NCBI GenBank assembly: GCA_023954795.1
Contig: JAGSHA010000091.1
Coordinates: forward strand, 1 to 9,944
Direction of reading: 5' to 3'
Source of the DNA: Oceanospirillaceae bacterium
GTDB taxonomy: Bacteria; Pseudomonadota; Gammaproteobacteria; Pseudomonadales; Balneatricaceae
DNA length: 9,944 bases
A program made the translations under genes and the position numbers. Below the pieces are notes generated by a model that searched no databases, had not been told where the DNA came from, and saw only the letters and a list, made by a program, of their open reading frames with translations. This document shows, piece after piece, positions 1 to 6,255 of this stretch (position 1 is its first letter; every line of letters starts with the position of its first letter).

Positions 1-1
1 G

Positions 2-775
2 GGTGATATTCAGGGAGAAGAGTTTGATCGTACTGATCGGCAAGTATTTGAGGCGGGTACGCGCATGGCATGTATCGAGACCTTTAACGCTGGCGATGAC
101 ACCTATTATTACTGGTCAGTGAAAATCCCTTTGGAAAACGATAGTGGTGAAATTGATCAATATATCGGTATGTCGATGGATATTACCGAGCAGAAAAAGC
201 TCGAGTACCAAGTGCGAGAAGCCAATCGAGCGTTAAAAGAGAAGGTTCGTGAAATCAGTCATTTACGTGATGAGCTGCACGATCAGGCGATACGTGATGC
301 GCTGACGGGATTGTATAACCGGCGCTTTATGGAAGATAAGGTTGAGCAGACCTTTGATGATCGGCGTGCAGGGGCTTGTACGCTCATGATGATTGATGTT
401 GATCACTTCAAGAAGGTTAACGATGAGCTGGGTCACAAGAAAGGAGATCAGGTATTGCAGCTGCTGGCGACGCTGATGCAGGATGAATGCAGGGCCGAAG
501 ATATGGTTTGTCGCTACGGTGGCGAGGAGTTTTTAATTCTGCTGCCTGCAACGGATATTCATGTCGCCTTTCGTAAAGCTGAGTGGATTCGTAAACGGTA
601 TGAAGTATTGGTGGCCGAGACCTATCCAGAGGCTGCGGGTAGTACGATTTCGATTGGCTTAGCGTCTGCGCCGGGTCATGGAACTGATTTCGCGAGTGTA
701 TATCAGTGCGCGGACAAGGCCCTGTATCGGGCGAAAAGTATGGGAAGAAATTGCTCTGTAATGGCGCATATCTGA
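2..775 (+). CDS. PAS-GGDEF diguanylate cyclase, 5' partial (cut by window edge)
   Basis: Synthesises the second messenger c-di-GMP from two GTP. The frame is open from base 2, so the start lies upstream; the ATG at 65 is internal. The first ~60 visible residues are the end of a PAS domain and its PAC motif (WSVKIPLENDSGEIDQYIG, then DITEQKK). A short helical linker (VREANRALKEKVREISHLRDEL) leads into a complete GGDEF domain. Counting from the ATG at 65, the domain starts at DALTGLYNRRF (78-88), the metal-binding Asp is in MMIDVDHFKKVND (D111), and the active signature is GGEEF at 152-156. RAED at 143-146, five residues before the signature, is the RxxD inhibitory I-site. The protein ends about 15 residues after the final GGDEF helix, with no EAL domain. 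Domain family and catalytic competence are clear; the input signal and any N-terminal domains are not visible. Confidence 0.95.
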   Translation, partial: GDIQGEEFDRTDRQVFEAGTRMACIETFNAGDDTYYYWSVKIPLENDSGEIDQYIGMSMDITEQKKLEYQVREANRALKEKVREISHLRDELHDQAIRDALTGLYNRRFMEDKVEQTFDDRRAGACTLMMIDVDHFKKVNDELGHKKGDQVLQLLATLMQDECRAEDMVCRYGGEEFLILLPATDIHVAFRKAEWIRKRYEVLVAETYPEAAGSTISIGLASAPGHGTDFASVYQCADKALYRAKSMGRNCSVMAHI

Positions 776-897
776 AAGCCGTGCGTGACAACATGACAGA
801 CTTTGTAAGGTTCCAGATTTGAAAGATTCCAAGGTTTGATGGTTGGATAGTAGATGCTTGGATTGTCAGTATCAGTAAAAGCTTAGCTGAATGCTCT

Positions 898-913
898 TCT
901 TATCATGGTAAGA
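898..913. promoter_or_regulatory. 16-bp near-perfect dyad upstream of the DUF3291 gene
   Basis: TCTTATCA and TGGTAAGA form an inverted repeat with one T:G mismatch per half and no spacer. It lies 67-82 nt upstream of the DUF3291 start. The geometry suits a dimeric repressor or activator site, and there is no T-tract to make it a terminator. No regulator can be named from the sequence, and chance occurrence in this AT-rich spacer is possible. Confidence 0.2.
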
Positions 914-915
914 TT

Positions 916-943
916 TTAGCCGTAGGTTAGACAAACGTATGGT
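916..943 (+). promoter_or_regulatory. candidate sigma-70 promoter for DUF3291-diguanylate cyclase operon
   Basis: TTAGCC (916-921) and TATGGT (938-943) are separated by 16 nt and sit about 37 nt before the start codon. The -10 matches TATAAT at four of six positions and the -35 is weak. The rest of the 776-979 gap shows no gene and no convincing terminator for the upstream cyclase. Position and spacing are reasonable, but the match is poor. Confidence 0.2.
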
Positions 944-979
944 TAGTAAGGCTCAGAATTAAAAGGATTTTTTTGTAGT

Positions 980-1456
980 ATGATCCAGTACCACCTCGCG
1001 CAATTGAACATTGCGACCCCGCTTTATGAATTGACAGACCCACGGATGGTGGAGTTTGTTGATAACCTCAATCGGATCAACACGCTGGCAGAACAACATT
1101 CCGGGTTTATCTGGCGCTTGGTCGGTGGTGATGATAATGCCACCAGTTGCGTGATTGCCGATCGACCGGGCGTATTACCGAATCTTTCCGTTTGGCAGGA
1201 TATGGATGCGTTCAAAGACTATGTTTACAAATCAGATCACGTTAGCTTTCTGAAACGTCGGGACCAGTGGTTTCAACGCAGTGAGGGCCCACTGATGGTG
1301 ATGTGGTGGGTTCCCGCCGGGCACCGGCCAACACTTGAAGAAGCCGTTAAACGACTGGATTATCTTGCCGCGCACGGACCCTCTGAACAGGGGTTCGTAC
1401 CGCATAAGTCATTTCCTGCACCGACCCTTGCTGATACAGCATTGCTCGATCCATAA
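980..1456 (+). CDS. DUF3291 domain-containing protein
   Basis: A 158-residue soluble protein with no signal peptide or membrane segment. I recognise the DUF3291 family from the N-terminal YHLAQLNIA, the RINTLAEQHSGFIWRL segment (32-47), the NLSVWQDMDAF and YVYKSDHVSFLKRRDQWF blocks (68-99) and the WWVPAGHRPTLEEAVKRLDYL block (109-129). The family is built like the dimeric alpha/beta-barrel (antibiotic-biosynthesis monooxygenase-like) fold and usually has no assigned function. It is full length for the family. The ATG at 980 is preceded by AAAAGGA at 961-967, with a long 12-nt spacer containing seven T residues. The stop is 20 nt before the next gene, so the two are probably co-transcribed. 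Family assignment is confident; biochemical role is unknown. Confidence 0.9.
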   Translation: MIQYHLAQLNIATPLYELTDPRMVEFVDNLNRINTLAEQHSGFIWRLVGGDDNATSCVIADRPGVLPNLSVWQDMDAFKDYVYKSDHVSFLKRRDQWFQRSEGPLMVMWWVPAGHRPTLEEAVKRLDYLAAHGPSEQGFVPHKSFPAPTLADTALLDP

Positions 1457-1476
1457 GTGTCATAAAGGGCTGTAAT

Positions 1477-3048
1477 ATGACCACTCAAATTCGTCATCTG
1501 GAAACGACTGCAACTTGGATATTTCGTAGCTTATTGGCGGGTCTGCTGTTACTGGCCGCGATTGCGATCGCAGAACCGGGTAACGCAGCATTGCCCTCTA
1601 TTCAAAAAGTGTTTGATCAGCACAGTGCGATCATGTTGTTGATTGATCCAGCTTCCGGCGAAATCATCGATGCCAATCCCGCCGCCAGCCGTTTTTATGG
1701 TTACTCTCAGCAGCAACTGCAAACCATGAAGATCCAACAGATCAATACACTTACCAAAGAAGAGGTCGCAGCGGAACGGGCGCGTGCCTCCGAGCAGCAT
1801 CGTAATTTTTTTATCTTTCGGCATCGCCTGGCTAATGGCGAAGTACGTACCGTTGAAGTTTCATCGGTGCCCTTCGTATTTGATGATAAGCCATTGCTGT
1901 TTTCTATTGTGAATGATGTCTCCGAGTTGCGGGAAACGCAGGCAACGCTCTGGCATTATCAATCTCAGCTGGAAGAGATGGTGGACCGACAGACAGACGC
2001 ACTACGAGAAGGTGATGAACGTCTGATTACGCTGTTGCTGGCCGGTTCGTTGATGCTACTTTTTGCTGTATTGGTTTTACTGCGGATGCTCATCAAACGC
2101 AAACAGGCTGAAGCTGCATTGGCTTTGGAGCAAAAACGACTGGAAGAGATTATTCGCGGCACCAATGTAGGTACTTGGGAGTGGCGGGTGGATAGTGGCG
2201 ACATTGCGCTCAATGAGCGTTGGGCGAATGTGGTCGGCTATGAGCTGCATGAATTTAGACCGCTTACGATCCAAACACGCTTAGACCTGATTCATCCGGA
2301 TGATCGCATCAAGTCGGATATGCTGATCGGGCAACTGTTCCGTCATGAATTGCATCACTACGAGTGCGAAATCCGCCTCAAGCATAAAGAGGGACACTGG
2401 GTTTGGGTGATGGAGCGGGGGAACGTAGTGGAGTGGTCCGACAGTGGAAAACCGTTACGGATGTCCGGCACTCACCAGGATATCAGTCGTCGTAAAGCCG
2501 CCGATGCACAAATTCAGTATCAGGCGAAATACGATGCTCTGACCGGGCTACCCAACCGCGTACTGTTTCTGGAACGTTGTGAGGCAGCGATCTCGGCGGC
2601 GAGTCGTACCAATGACCATGTCGCACTGTTGTTTATTGATTTAAACAAGTTCAAGCCGATCAACGATACGCTTGGCCACGAAGCGGGTGATCAGGTCTTA
2701 CAGGAGATTGCTGACCGTTTGGGCAAAGTGGTCCGTGAAGGTGATACTGTGGCACGTTTTGGCGGTGATGAGTTTGTTATTTTGCTGACAGGATTACATT
2801 CACCGGAACCAATTAGCCGCATTGCGCATCAGATCATTGAACACGTGGCCGAACCTTGTCCGCTCAAAGATGGGGATTCAGTTTCCGTGAGTGCCAGCGT
2901 AGGGGTGGCGTTATATCCCGATGATGGCCCATCGATCGATGCGTTGCTGCGCAATGCTGACTTTGCTATGTATGCCGCTAAGCGCGGTGATCAGGGGTTT
3001 GTGGTTTATGCATCGGAGGTGTCCGAATACGCCTGTCAGCTGCAATAA
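1477..3048 (+). CDS. Membrane PAS-TM-PAS-GGDEF diguanylate cyclase
   Basis: A 523-residue inner-membrane c-di-GMP synthase. Residues 14-33 form a signal-anchor or signal peptide. A PAS/PAC sensor follows at about 42-150 (IDPASGEIIDANPAASRFYGYS; RLANGEVRTVEV), then a coiled coil (about 152-182). A second transmembrane helix at 184-204 is followed by the basic stretch RMLIKRKQ, which places the first PAS in the periplasm. A second PAS (PAS_3-like, with LIHPDDR at 271-277 and the PAC end SGTHQDISRRK) at about 220-340 precedes the GGDEF domain (350-515). Its signature GGDEF is at 429-433, metal-site Asp in FIDLNKFKPIND, and RxxD I-site REGD at 420-423, so it should be active and product-inhibited. 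AAAGGG at 1464-1469, 7 nt before the ATG, supports this start. It is probably co-transcribed with the DUF3291 gene. The ligand is unknown. Confidence 0.95.
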   Translation: MTTQIRHLETTATWIFRSLLAGLLLLAAIAIAEPGNAALPSIQKVFDQHSAIMLLIDPASGEIIDANPAASRFYGYSQQQLQTMKIQQINTLTKEEVAAERARASEQHRNFFIFRHRLANGEVRTVEVSSVPFVFDDKPLLFSIVNDVSELRETQATLWHYQSQLEEMVDRQTDALREGDERLITLLLAGSLMLLFAVLVLLRMLIKRKQAEAALALEQKRLEEIIRGTNVGTWEWRVDSGDIALNERWANVVGYELHEFRPLTIQTRLDLIHPDDRIKSDMLIGQLFRHELHHYECEIRLKHKEGHWVWVMERGNVVEWSDSGKPLRMSGTHQDISRRKAADAQIQYQAKYDALTGLPNRVLFLERCEAAISAASRTNDHVALLFIDLNKFKPINDTLGHEAGDQVLQEIADRLGKVVREGDTVARFGGDEFVILLTGLHSPEPISRIAHQIIEHVAEPCPLKDGDSVSVSASVGVALYPDDGPSIDALLRNADFAMYAAKRGDQGFVVYASEVSEYACQLQ

Positions 3049-3053
3049 GCGGT

Positions 3054-3081
3054 TTAGCCTTGTCGCACGCTTCGTTATGAT
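3054..3081 (+). promoter_or_regulatory. candidate sigma-70 promoter for the response-regulator gene
   Basis: TTAGCC (3054-3059), a 16-nt spacer and TATGAT (3076-3081, five of six to TATAAT) lie in the 70-nt gap after the diguanylate cyclase stop. A transcript would begin near 3088, just ahead of the AAGGA at 3105-3109. The -35 is weak. No terminator is visible between the cyclase and this gene, so read-through from upstream is also possible. Confidence 0.27.
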
Positions 3082-3118
3082 CAACATCGAACACACCACA
3101 AGGTAAGGATATTCACCC

Positions 3119-3862
3119 GTGAACAGCCCGAAAGATGTGCAGATTTTACTCATCGAAGATGATGTGAAGCTGACGGAATTGCTGGATCTTTATCTGAGCC
3201 GTAATGGTTACAGTGTGGCGGTAGGGCACAACGGTGCGGATGCTCAACGGTTGCTGGCACAGATGAATCCCGACCTGTTGATTCTTGACCTGATGCTACC
3301 GGGGATGGATGGACTGAGCATCTGTCGGGCGGTGCGTGCGACCTATCATGGAAAAATTCTCATCCTCACGGCCAGTGATGACGATATGGATCAGGTGGCT
3401 GCTCTTGAGATGGGCGCTGATGACTATGTCTGTAAACCGTTGCACCCACGAGTGCTGCTTGCACGGATTCGTATGTTGTTGCGTCGTTCTGAGGAAGAAC
3501 CGGTCAACGATGATACGCTACCTGTTATCAAAGAAAGTTCTGCTGCGGCGCAGTCTCTGGTATTTGGACAGTTGATGATGGCTGGCACAACGAAGCGCTG
3601 TACATTGGCGGGTGAAGCAATCAACCTCACCCCCGCTGAATTTGATCTGCTTTGGTTATTAGCGCAGCACCCGGATCAGCCTCTCTCTCGTGAAGAGCTC
3701 GTCAAAAAGACCCGCGGCATAGAATACGACGGCGTTGATCGTACGATCGATAATCGAATTGTTATCCTGCGTAAAAAGCTACAGGATAACGCATCTCAGC
3801 CTCAGCGCATTATTACCGTTCGCGGCAAAGGTTATCTGTTTGTCTCTAACAGCTGGCACTGA
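3119..3862 (+). CDS. RstA-like OmpR-family response regulator
   Basis: A 247-residue cytoplasmic transcription factor activated by phosphorylation. The receiver domain (about 8-123) carries the acidic pair D14/D15, the phospho-acceptor D57 in LLILDLMLPGMDG, the switch Thr T84 and the conserved K106 in DDYVCKP. After a linker, a winged-helix DNA-binding domain spans about 147-245, with the recognition-helix region DRTIDNRIVILRKKL and wing IITVRGKGYLF. The receiver matches E. coli RstA as I recall it: MLPGMDGLSICRAVRA, ALEMGADDY and LLARIRMLLRR. The start is GTG; AAGGA at 3105-3109, 9 nt upstream, supports it. The histidine kinase gene follows after 125 nt rather than overlapping it, which is unusual for such pairs. 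OmpR family is certain; true RstA orthology is likely but needs a tree. Confidence 0.95.
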   Translation: MNSPKDVQILLIEDDVKLTELLDLYLSRNGYSVAVGHNGADAQRLLAQMNPDLLILDLMLPGMDGLSICRAVRATYHGKILILTASDDDMDQVAALEMGADDYVCKPLHPRVLLARIRMLLRRSEEEPVNDDTLPVIKESSAAAQSLVFGQLMMAGTTKRCTLAGEAINLTPAEFDLLWLLAQHPDQPLSREELVKKTRGIEYDGVDRTIDNRIVILRKKLQDNASQPQRIITVRGKGYLFVSNSWH

Positions 3863-3987
3863 GTTGCCTCCCTCCTGACTTACAAACCCGTACATTTCTT
3901 CCCATGACCCCATCATCGGCGACTGCCACAATGGGATCTATGATATCTATGTTGTTGAACTTCTCAGGCTAATATCAGGACACCCAC

Positions 3988-5283
3988 ATGGCGCGTTTAT
4001 TCATTACCCTCTACGCCGGAATTATTATCTCTTTTTATGTTTTTCTTTTTTCTGTTGAAATCATCGCGACCAGTTTGTCTTACGATGTGGGAACACAGGA
4101 TTCACGCAATACGCTGATGGGCTATGTTGCGTTGCTTTCGCGGGTTAAAACCTCGGCGGGAGAGCAGGCGATGCATGAAGCGATGCATGAAGTGGCAAGC
4201 CTGAACGCGATGCTGGCCTCAGAGGTGACCGATCCTGTTGTGCTGAATCACCCGAAGATTAAGGCGTTGCCAAGTCCCGGCGGAATGGTTGAGCATATTG
4301 AGTTGGAAGACCACGAGCCTGCCTATTTTCGTTTGGCTGATGACACGCGGGTGTTTCGGGTGATTAACGATCCTGATGCGGAACTCTGGGCTAAAGAACG
4401 TTTGCTGAACACACTGGCGCAGTGGGGCTTTCTGCTGGTGATGGGGTTGATTGTGGGCGTATGGTTCTTCTACCTGCACCGTAAACTAAAACGACTGGAG
4501 ATTGCCTCAGGTCGGATCGCAGCCGGTGATTTCAGTGCGCGTGTGGGCGAGGATGGTGGCAGTCGAGTTGGCGGTTTGAACCGGGCGTTTAACGGGATGG
4601 CCGAGCGGGTAGAGCAGCTTATCGCCAGCCACAAACGGCTGACTAATGCCGTGGCTCATGAATTGCGTACCCCTATTTTTCGGTTGCGTTGCCAGCTGGA
4701 GCTTCTGGAGCACGGTTGTGCAAAAGAGGAGCACGATCAGTTTGTGGAAGGGATGGAAGCCGACCTTGAAGAACTGGAGACGATGGTGGACGAACTACTC
4801 ACCTTTGCCCGCATGGAGCGCGCTGATCCTGACGTTAATCTGGTCTCCACCGATCTGGATCATTGGTTGAATCAACAGTTACCGATGTTGATACGTAGCA
4901 GCGATCTGCCGCTCAGCCTCACCATCGACAAGCCGGTATCGGCCATGGTGGATTCAAAGCTGTTACAGCGTGCGATTACCAATCTGGTGCGTAACGCAGA
5001 CAAATACGGCCGAGAACAGGTCAGCATCTGTCTGTTGAATACAGCGGATGTTGCTCAGATCTGTGTGGATGACGACGGACCCGGTATTCCGCCGTCTGAA
5101 CGTAACCGTGTGCTGGAACCCTTTGAACGTCTGGACAGTGCGCGTACCCGAAAAACGGGTGGCTATGGGTTGGGTCTGACAATTGTGCGAGAAATAGTGG
5201 CCTATCATCGGGGCAGTGTGTTGATCGAAGACGCCCCATTGGGCGGCGCGCGGATTATTATCAATCTACCCCTGAGCGCATAA
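3988..5283 (+). CDS. RstB-like sensor histidine kinase
   Basis: A 431-residue inner-membrane sensor kinase, predicted partner of the preceding regulator. TM1 (about 6-30), a periplasmic sensor of about 115 residues with no recognisable domain, and TM2 (about 146-164) lead into a HAMP domain (about 163-215). The dimerisation/phospho-acceptor helix contains AVAHELRTPIFRLR, with H224 as the phosphorylation site. The ATPase domain has the N box NLVRNADKY (N336), G1 box DDDGPGI (361-367), F box EPFERLD and G2 box GGYGLGLTIV (391-400). Length and the segments LIASHKRLTNAVAHELRTP, DELLTFARMER and LGGARIIINLPL resemble E. coli RstB (about 433 residues). AGGA at 3977-3980, 7 nt before ATG, supports the start. 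A 12-bp tandem duplication in the sensor domain gives AMHEAMHE. All catalytic boxes are intact. Confidence 0.95.
   Translation: MARLFITLYAGIIISFYVFLFSVEIIATSLSYDVGTQDSRNTLMGYVALLSRVKTSAGEQAMHEAMHEVASLNAMLASEVTDPVVLNHPKIKALPSPGGMVEHIELEDHEPAYFRLADDTRVFRVINDPDAELWAKERLLNTLAQWGFLLVMGLIVGVWFFYLHRKLKRLEIASGRIAAGDFSARVGEDGGSRVGGLNRAFNGMAERVEQLIASHKRLTNAVAHELRTPIFRLRCQLELLEHGCAKEEHDQFVEGMEADLEELETMVDELLTFARMERADPDVNLVSTDLDHWLNQQLPMLIRSSDLPLSLTIDKPVSAMVDSKLLQRAITNLVRNADKYGREQVSICLLNTADVAQICVDDDGPGIPPSERNRVLEPFERLDSARTRKTGGYGLGLTIVREIVAYHRGSVLIEDAPLGGARIIINLPLSA
4168..4191 (+). repeat. 12-bp perfect tandem duplication inside the kinase sensor domain
   Basis: GCGATGCATGAA occurs twice head to tail. 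It is in frame and encodes AMHE twice (residues 61-68 of the kinase), in the periplasmic region between the two membrane helices. It looks like a simple slippage duplication that keeps the frame. The unit includes the palindrome ATGCAT. Confidence 0.9.
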
Positions 5284-5284
5284 A

Positions 5285-5324
5285 TGTATGCGAATGTATG
5301 GATGTTTACATACATACATATACA
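5285..5324. promoter_or_regulatory. TACA-repeat region, candidate RstA-type operator
   Basis: TGTA-N6-TGTA lies at 5285-5298, which is TACA-N6-TACA on the reverse strand. On the forward strand TACA at 5311-5314 and 5321-5324 again has a 6-nt spacing. Between them a 26-bp dyad (5294-5319) has 12-bp arms ATGTATGGATGT and ACATACATACAT, with one mismatch and a TT centre. The E. coli RstA box is TACATNTNGTTACA, a TACA-N6-TACA direct repeat; here the half-sites match but the interior does not. The site begins directly after the kinase stop and lies about 75-115 nt before the outer-membrane protein start, a sensible activator position. TACA is also a simple repeat here, so chance low complexity is the main alternative. 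Confidence 0.4.
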
Positions 5325-5387
5325 GAATGCAGATACTGTCAGAGCCATTGGATCGGGAGAATACACTCATCGAATTTAAATACGGAT

Positions 5388-5392
5388 GAGGA
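5388..5392 (+). promoter_or_regulatory. ribosome binding site deciding the start of the MipA/OmpV gene
   Basis: GAGGA lies 8 nt before the ATG at 5401. An in-frame ATG at 5386 overlaps this site and would add five residues (MRNSP) before a normal signal peptide. The ATG at 5401, which begins MKKLIIV, is therefore preferred. Confidence 0.8.
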
Positions 5393-5400
5393 ATTCACCG

Positions 5401-6141
5401 ATGAAAAAACTAATTATCGTAAGCACCCTGACCTCTTTGTTTGCCGCGTCCGCAGCCATGGCGGGTGATCTTACCGTTGTAGGTGGCGTAGCAACCTTCG
5501 AATCACCGTATAAGAACTTTGATGATGACACCGCCGTCTATCTGGATGCCCGTTACAAAGAGGGGGATTTCAGTATCGATGAGCGGGGTTTCAATTACCG
5601 CGTGTTAGGTACAGATGACACTCCGCTGAATATCCATGCAACGCTGACCAGTGCGGGGGATGGCTACGATACAGATGACTCCACCGTCTTTACGGGTATG
5701 GATGAACGTGATGGCAGTTTGGATCTGGGTGTCAGCGCAGATTACACCCTGGGTGATGGTCAGGTAAAAGCAACGCTGGTGCATGACATTACCAACAATC
5801 ATGAAGGTTTTGTGGCGGACGTGAACTACAGCCATGACTTTGAACTGGATTACGGCCTGACCGTGGTACCTCGTGCAGGTGTGGCGTATACCAGTGAAGA
5901 CTACACCAACTATTACTTCGGTGTTCGTCAGAGCGAAGCAACTGGTAGTCGGGCAGCTTACAACGCCGACAGCGCTTTGAATCCGTATGTGGGATACCGC
6001 ATGACAATGCCACTGGCAGGTTCATGGAGTCTGGTACACGAAGCCGCGTATGTATGGCTGGATGATGAAATCACCGATTCTTCTCTGGTTGATCGCGACA
6101 GTGCTTGGGTTGCCGCATTCGGTGTCGGTTACACCTTCTAA
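5401..6141 (+). CDS. MipA/OmpV-family outer-membrane beta-barrel protein
   Basis: A 246-residue exported protein. A Sec signal peptide MKKLIIVSTLTSLFAASAAMA is cleaved after residue 21. The mature part (about 225 residues) is an alternating beta-strand barrel rich in Asp, Gly and Tyr, and ends in GVGYTF with a C-terminal Phe as BAM substrates do. MipA/OmpV assignment rests on the YTNYYFGV block (168-175), the ITDSSLV block (224-230; the family usually has DSPLV) and the closing strand. In E. coli MipA bridges the murein hydrolase MltA and PBP1B; other members are treated as porin-like or antibiotic-linked surface proteins, so the exact role here is open. The start at 5401 is set by the GAGGA site. 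The gene directly follows an RstAB-like pair and a TACA-repeat region, which suggests control by that pair (inference). Confidence 0.88.
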   Translation: MKKLIIVSTLTSLFAASAAMAGDLTVVGGVATFESPYKNFDDDTAVYLDARYKEGDFSIDERGFNYRVLGTDDTPLNIHATLTSAGDGYDTDDSTVFTGMDERDGSLDLGVSADYTLGDGQVKATLVHDITNNHEGFVADVNYSHDFELDYGLTVVPRAGVAYTSEDYTNYYFGVRQSEATGSRAAYNADSALNPYVGYRMTMPLAGSWSLVHEAAYVWLDDEITDSSLVDRDSAWVAAFGVGYTF

Positions 6142-6157
6142 TCCGCGCTCATTCAAT

Positions 6158-6185
6158 GGCGCTCCAGAGATATCGGTGGAGTGCC
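6158..6185 (+). terminator. hairpin just after the MipA/OmpV gene, possible terminator
   Basis: GGCGCTCC (6158-6165) pairs with GGAGTGCC (6178-6185) through eight pairs including one G-U, with a 12-nt loop, 16 nt after the stop codon. It is followed by TCCTCTCT rather than a run of T, so intrinsic termination would be weak. It could instead protect the mRNA 3' end. Confidence 0.4.
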
Positions 6186-6213
6186 TCCTCTCTGAATCGC
6201 CTATCTTTGCGTT

Positions 6214-6254
6214 CGCCTTCCGGAACATATTGAAGGGGTGACCGGAAGCGTTTT
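6214..6254 (+). terminator. second hairpin with short T-tract, possible terminator
   Basis: CTTCCGG (6217-6223) pairs with CCGGAAG (6242-6248). Two further pairs are possible across a bulged C, and TTTT follows at 6251-6254. The loop is long (18 nt). It is the better terminator of the two after the MipA/OmpV gene because of the T-tract, but the long loop keeps confidence modest. Confidence 0.4.
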
Positions 6255-6255
6255 A

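Noticed and set aside
417..794. 125-residue reverse-strand open frame
   Set aside because: It lies antisense to the first diguanylate cyclase, has no recognisable domain, and its composition reflects the opposite codons.
3904..3972. 22-codon open frame MTPSSATATM... in the regulator-kinase gap
   Set aside because: There is no ribosome binding site before the ATG, and the peptide has no recognisable feature.
5307..5324. TACA run considered as a microsatellite only, or as a terminator
   Set aside because: There is no T-tract and the loop is only two bases, so it is not a terminator. A plain microsatellite remains possible and is recorded as the alternative to the operator reading.
5336..5367. 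CTGTCA...TACACT as a promoter for the MipA/OmpV gene
   Set aside because: The 20-nt spacer is too long for a sigma-70 promoter, and no better pair was found in this gap.
5386..5400. Upstream in-frame ATG for the MipA/OmpV gene
   Set aside because: It overlaps the GAGGA ribosome site used for the ATG at 5401, which starts a standard MKK signal peptide.
6050..6241. 63-residue forward frame overlapping the end of the MipA/OmpV gene
   Set aside because: It overlaps a well-supported gene in another frame, includes hairpin sequence, and has no domain or ribosome site.
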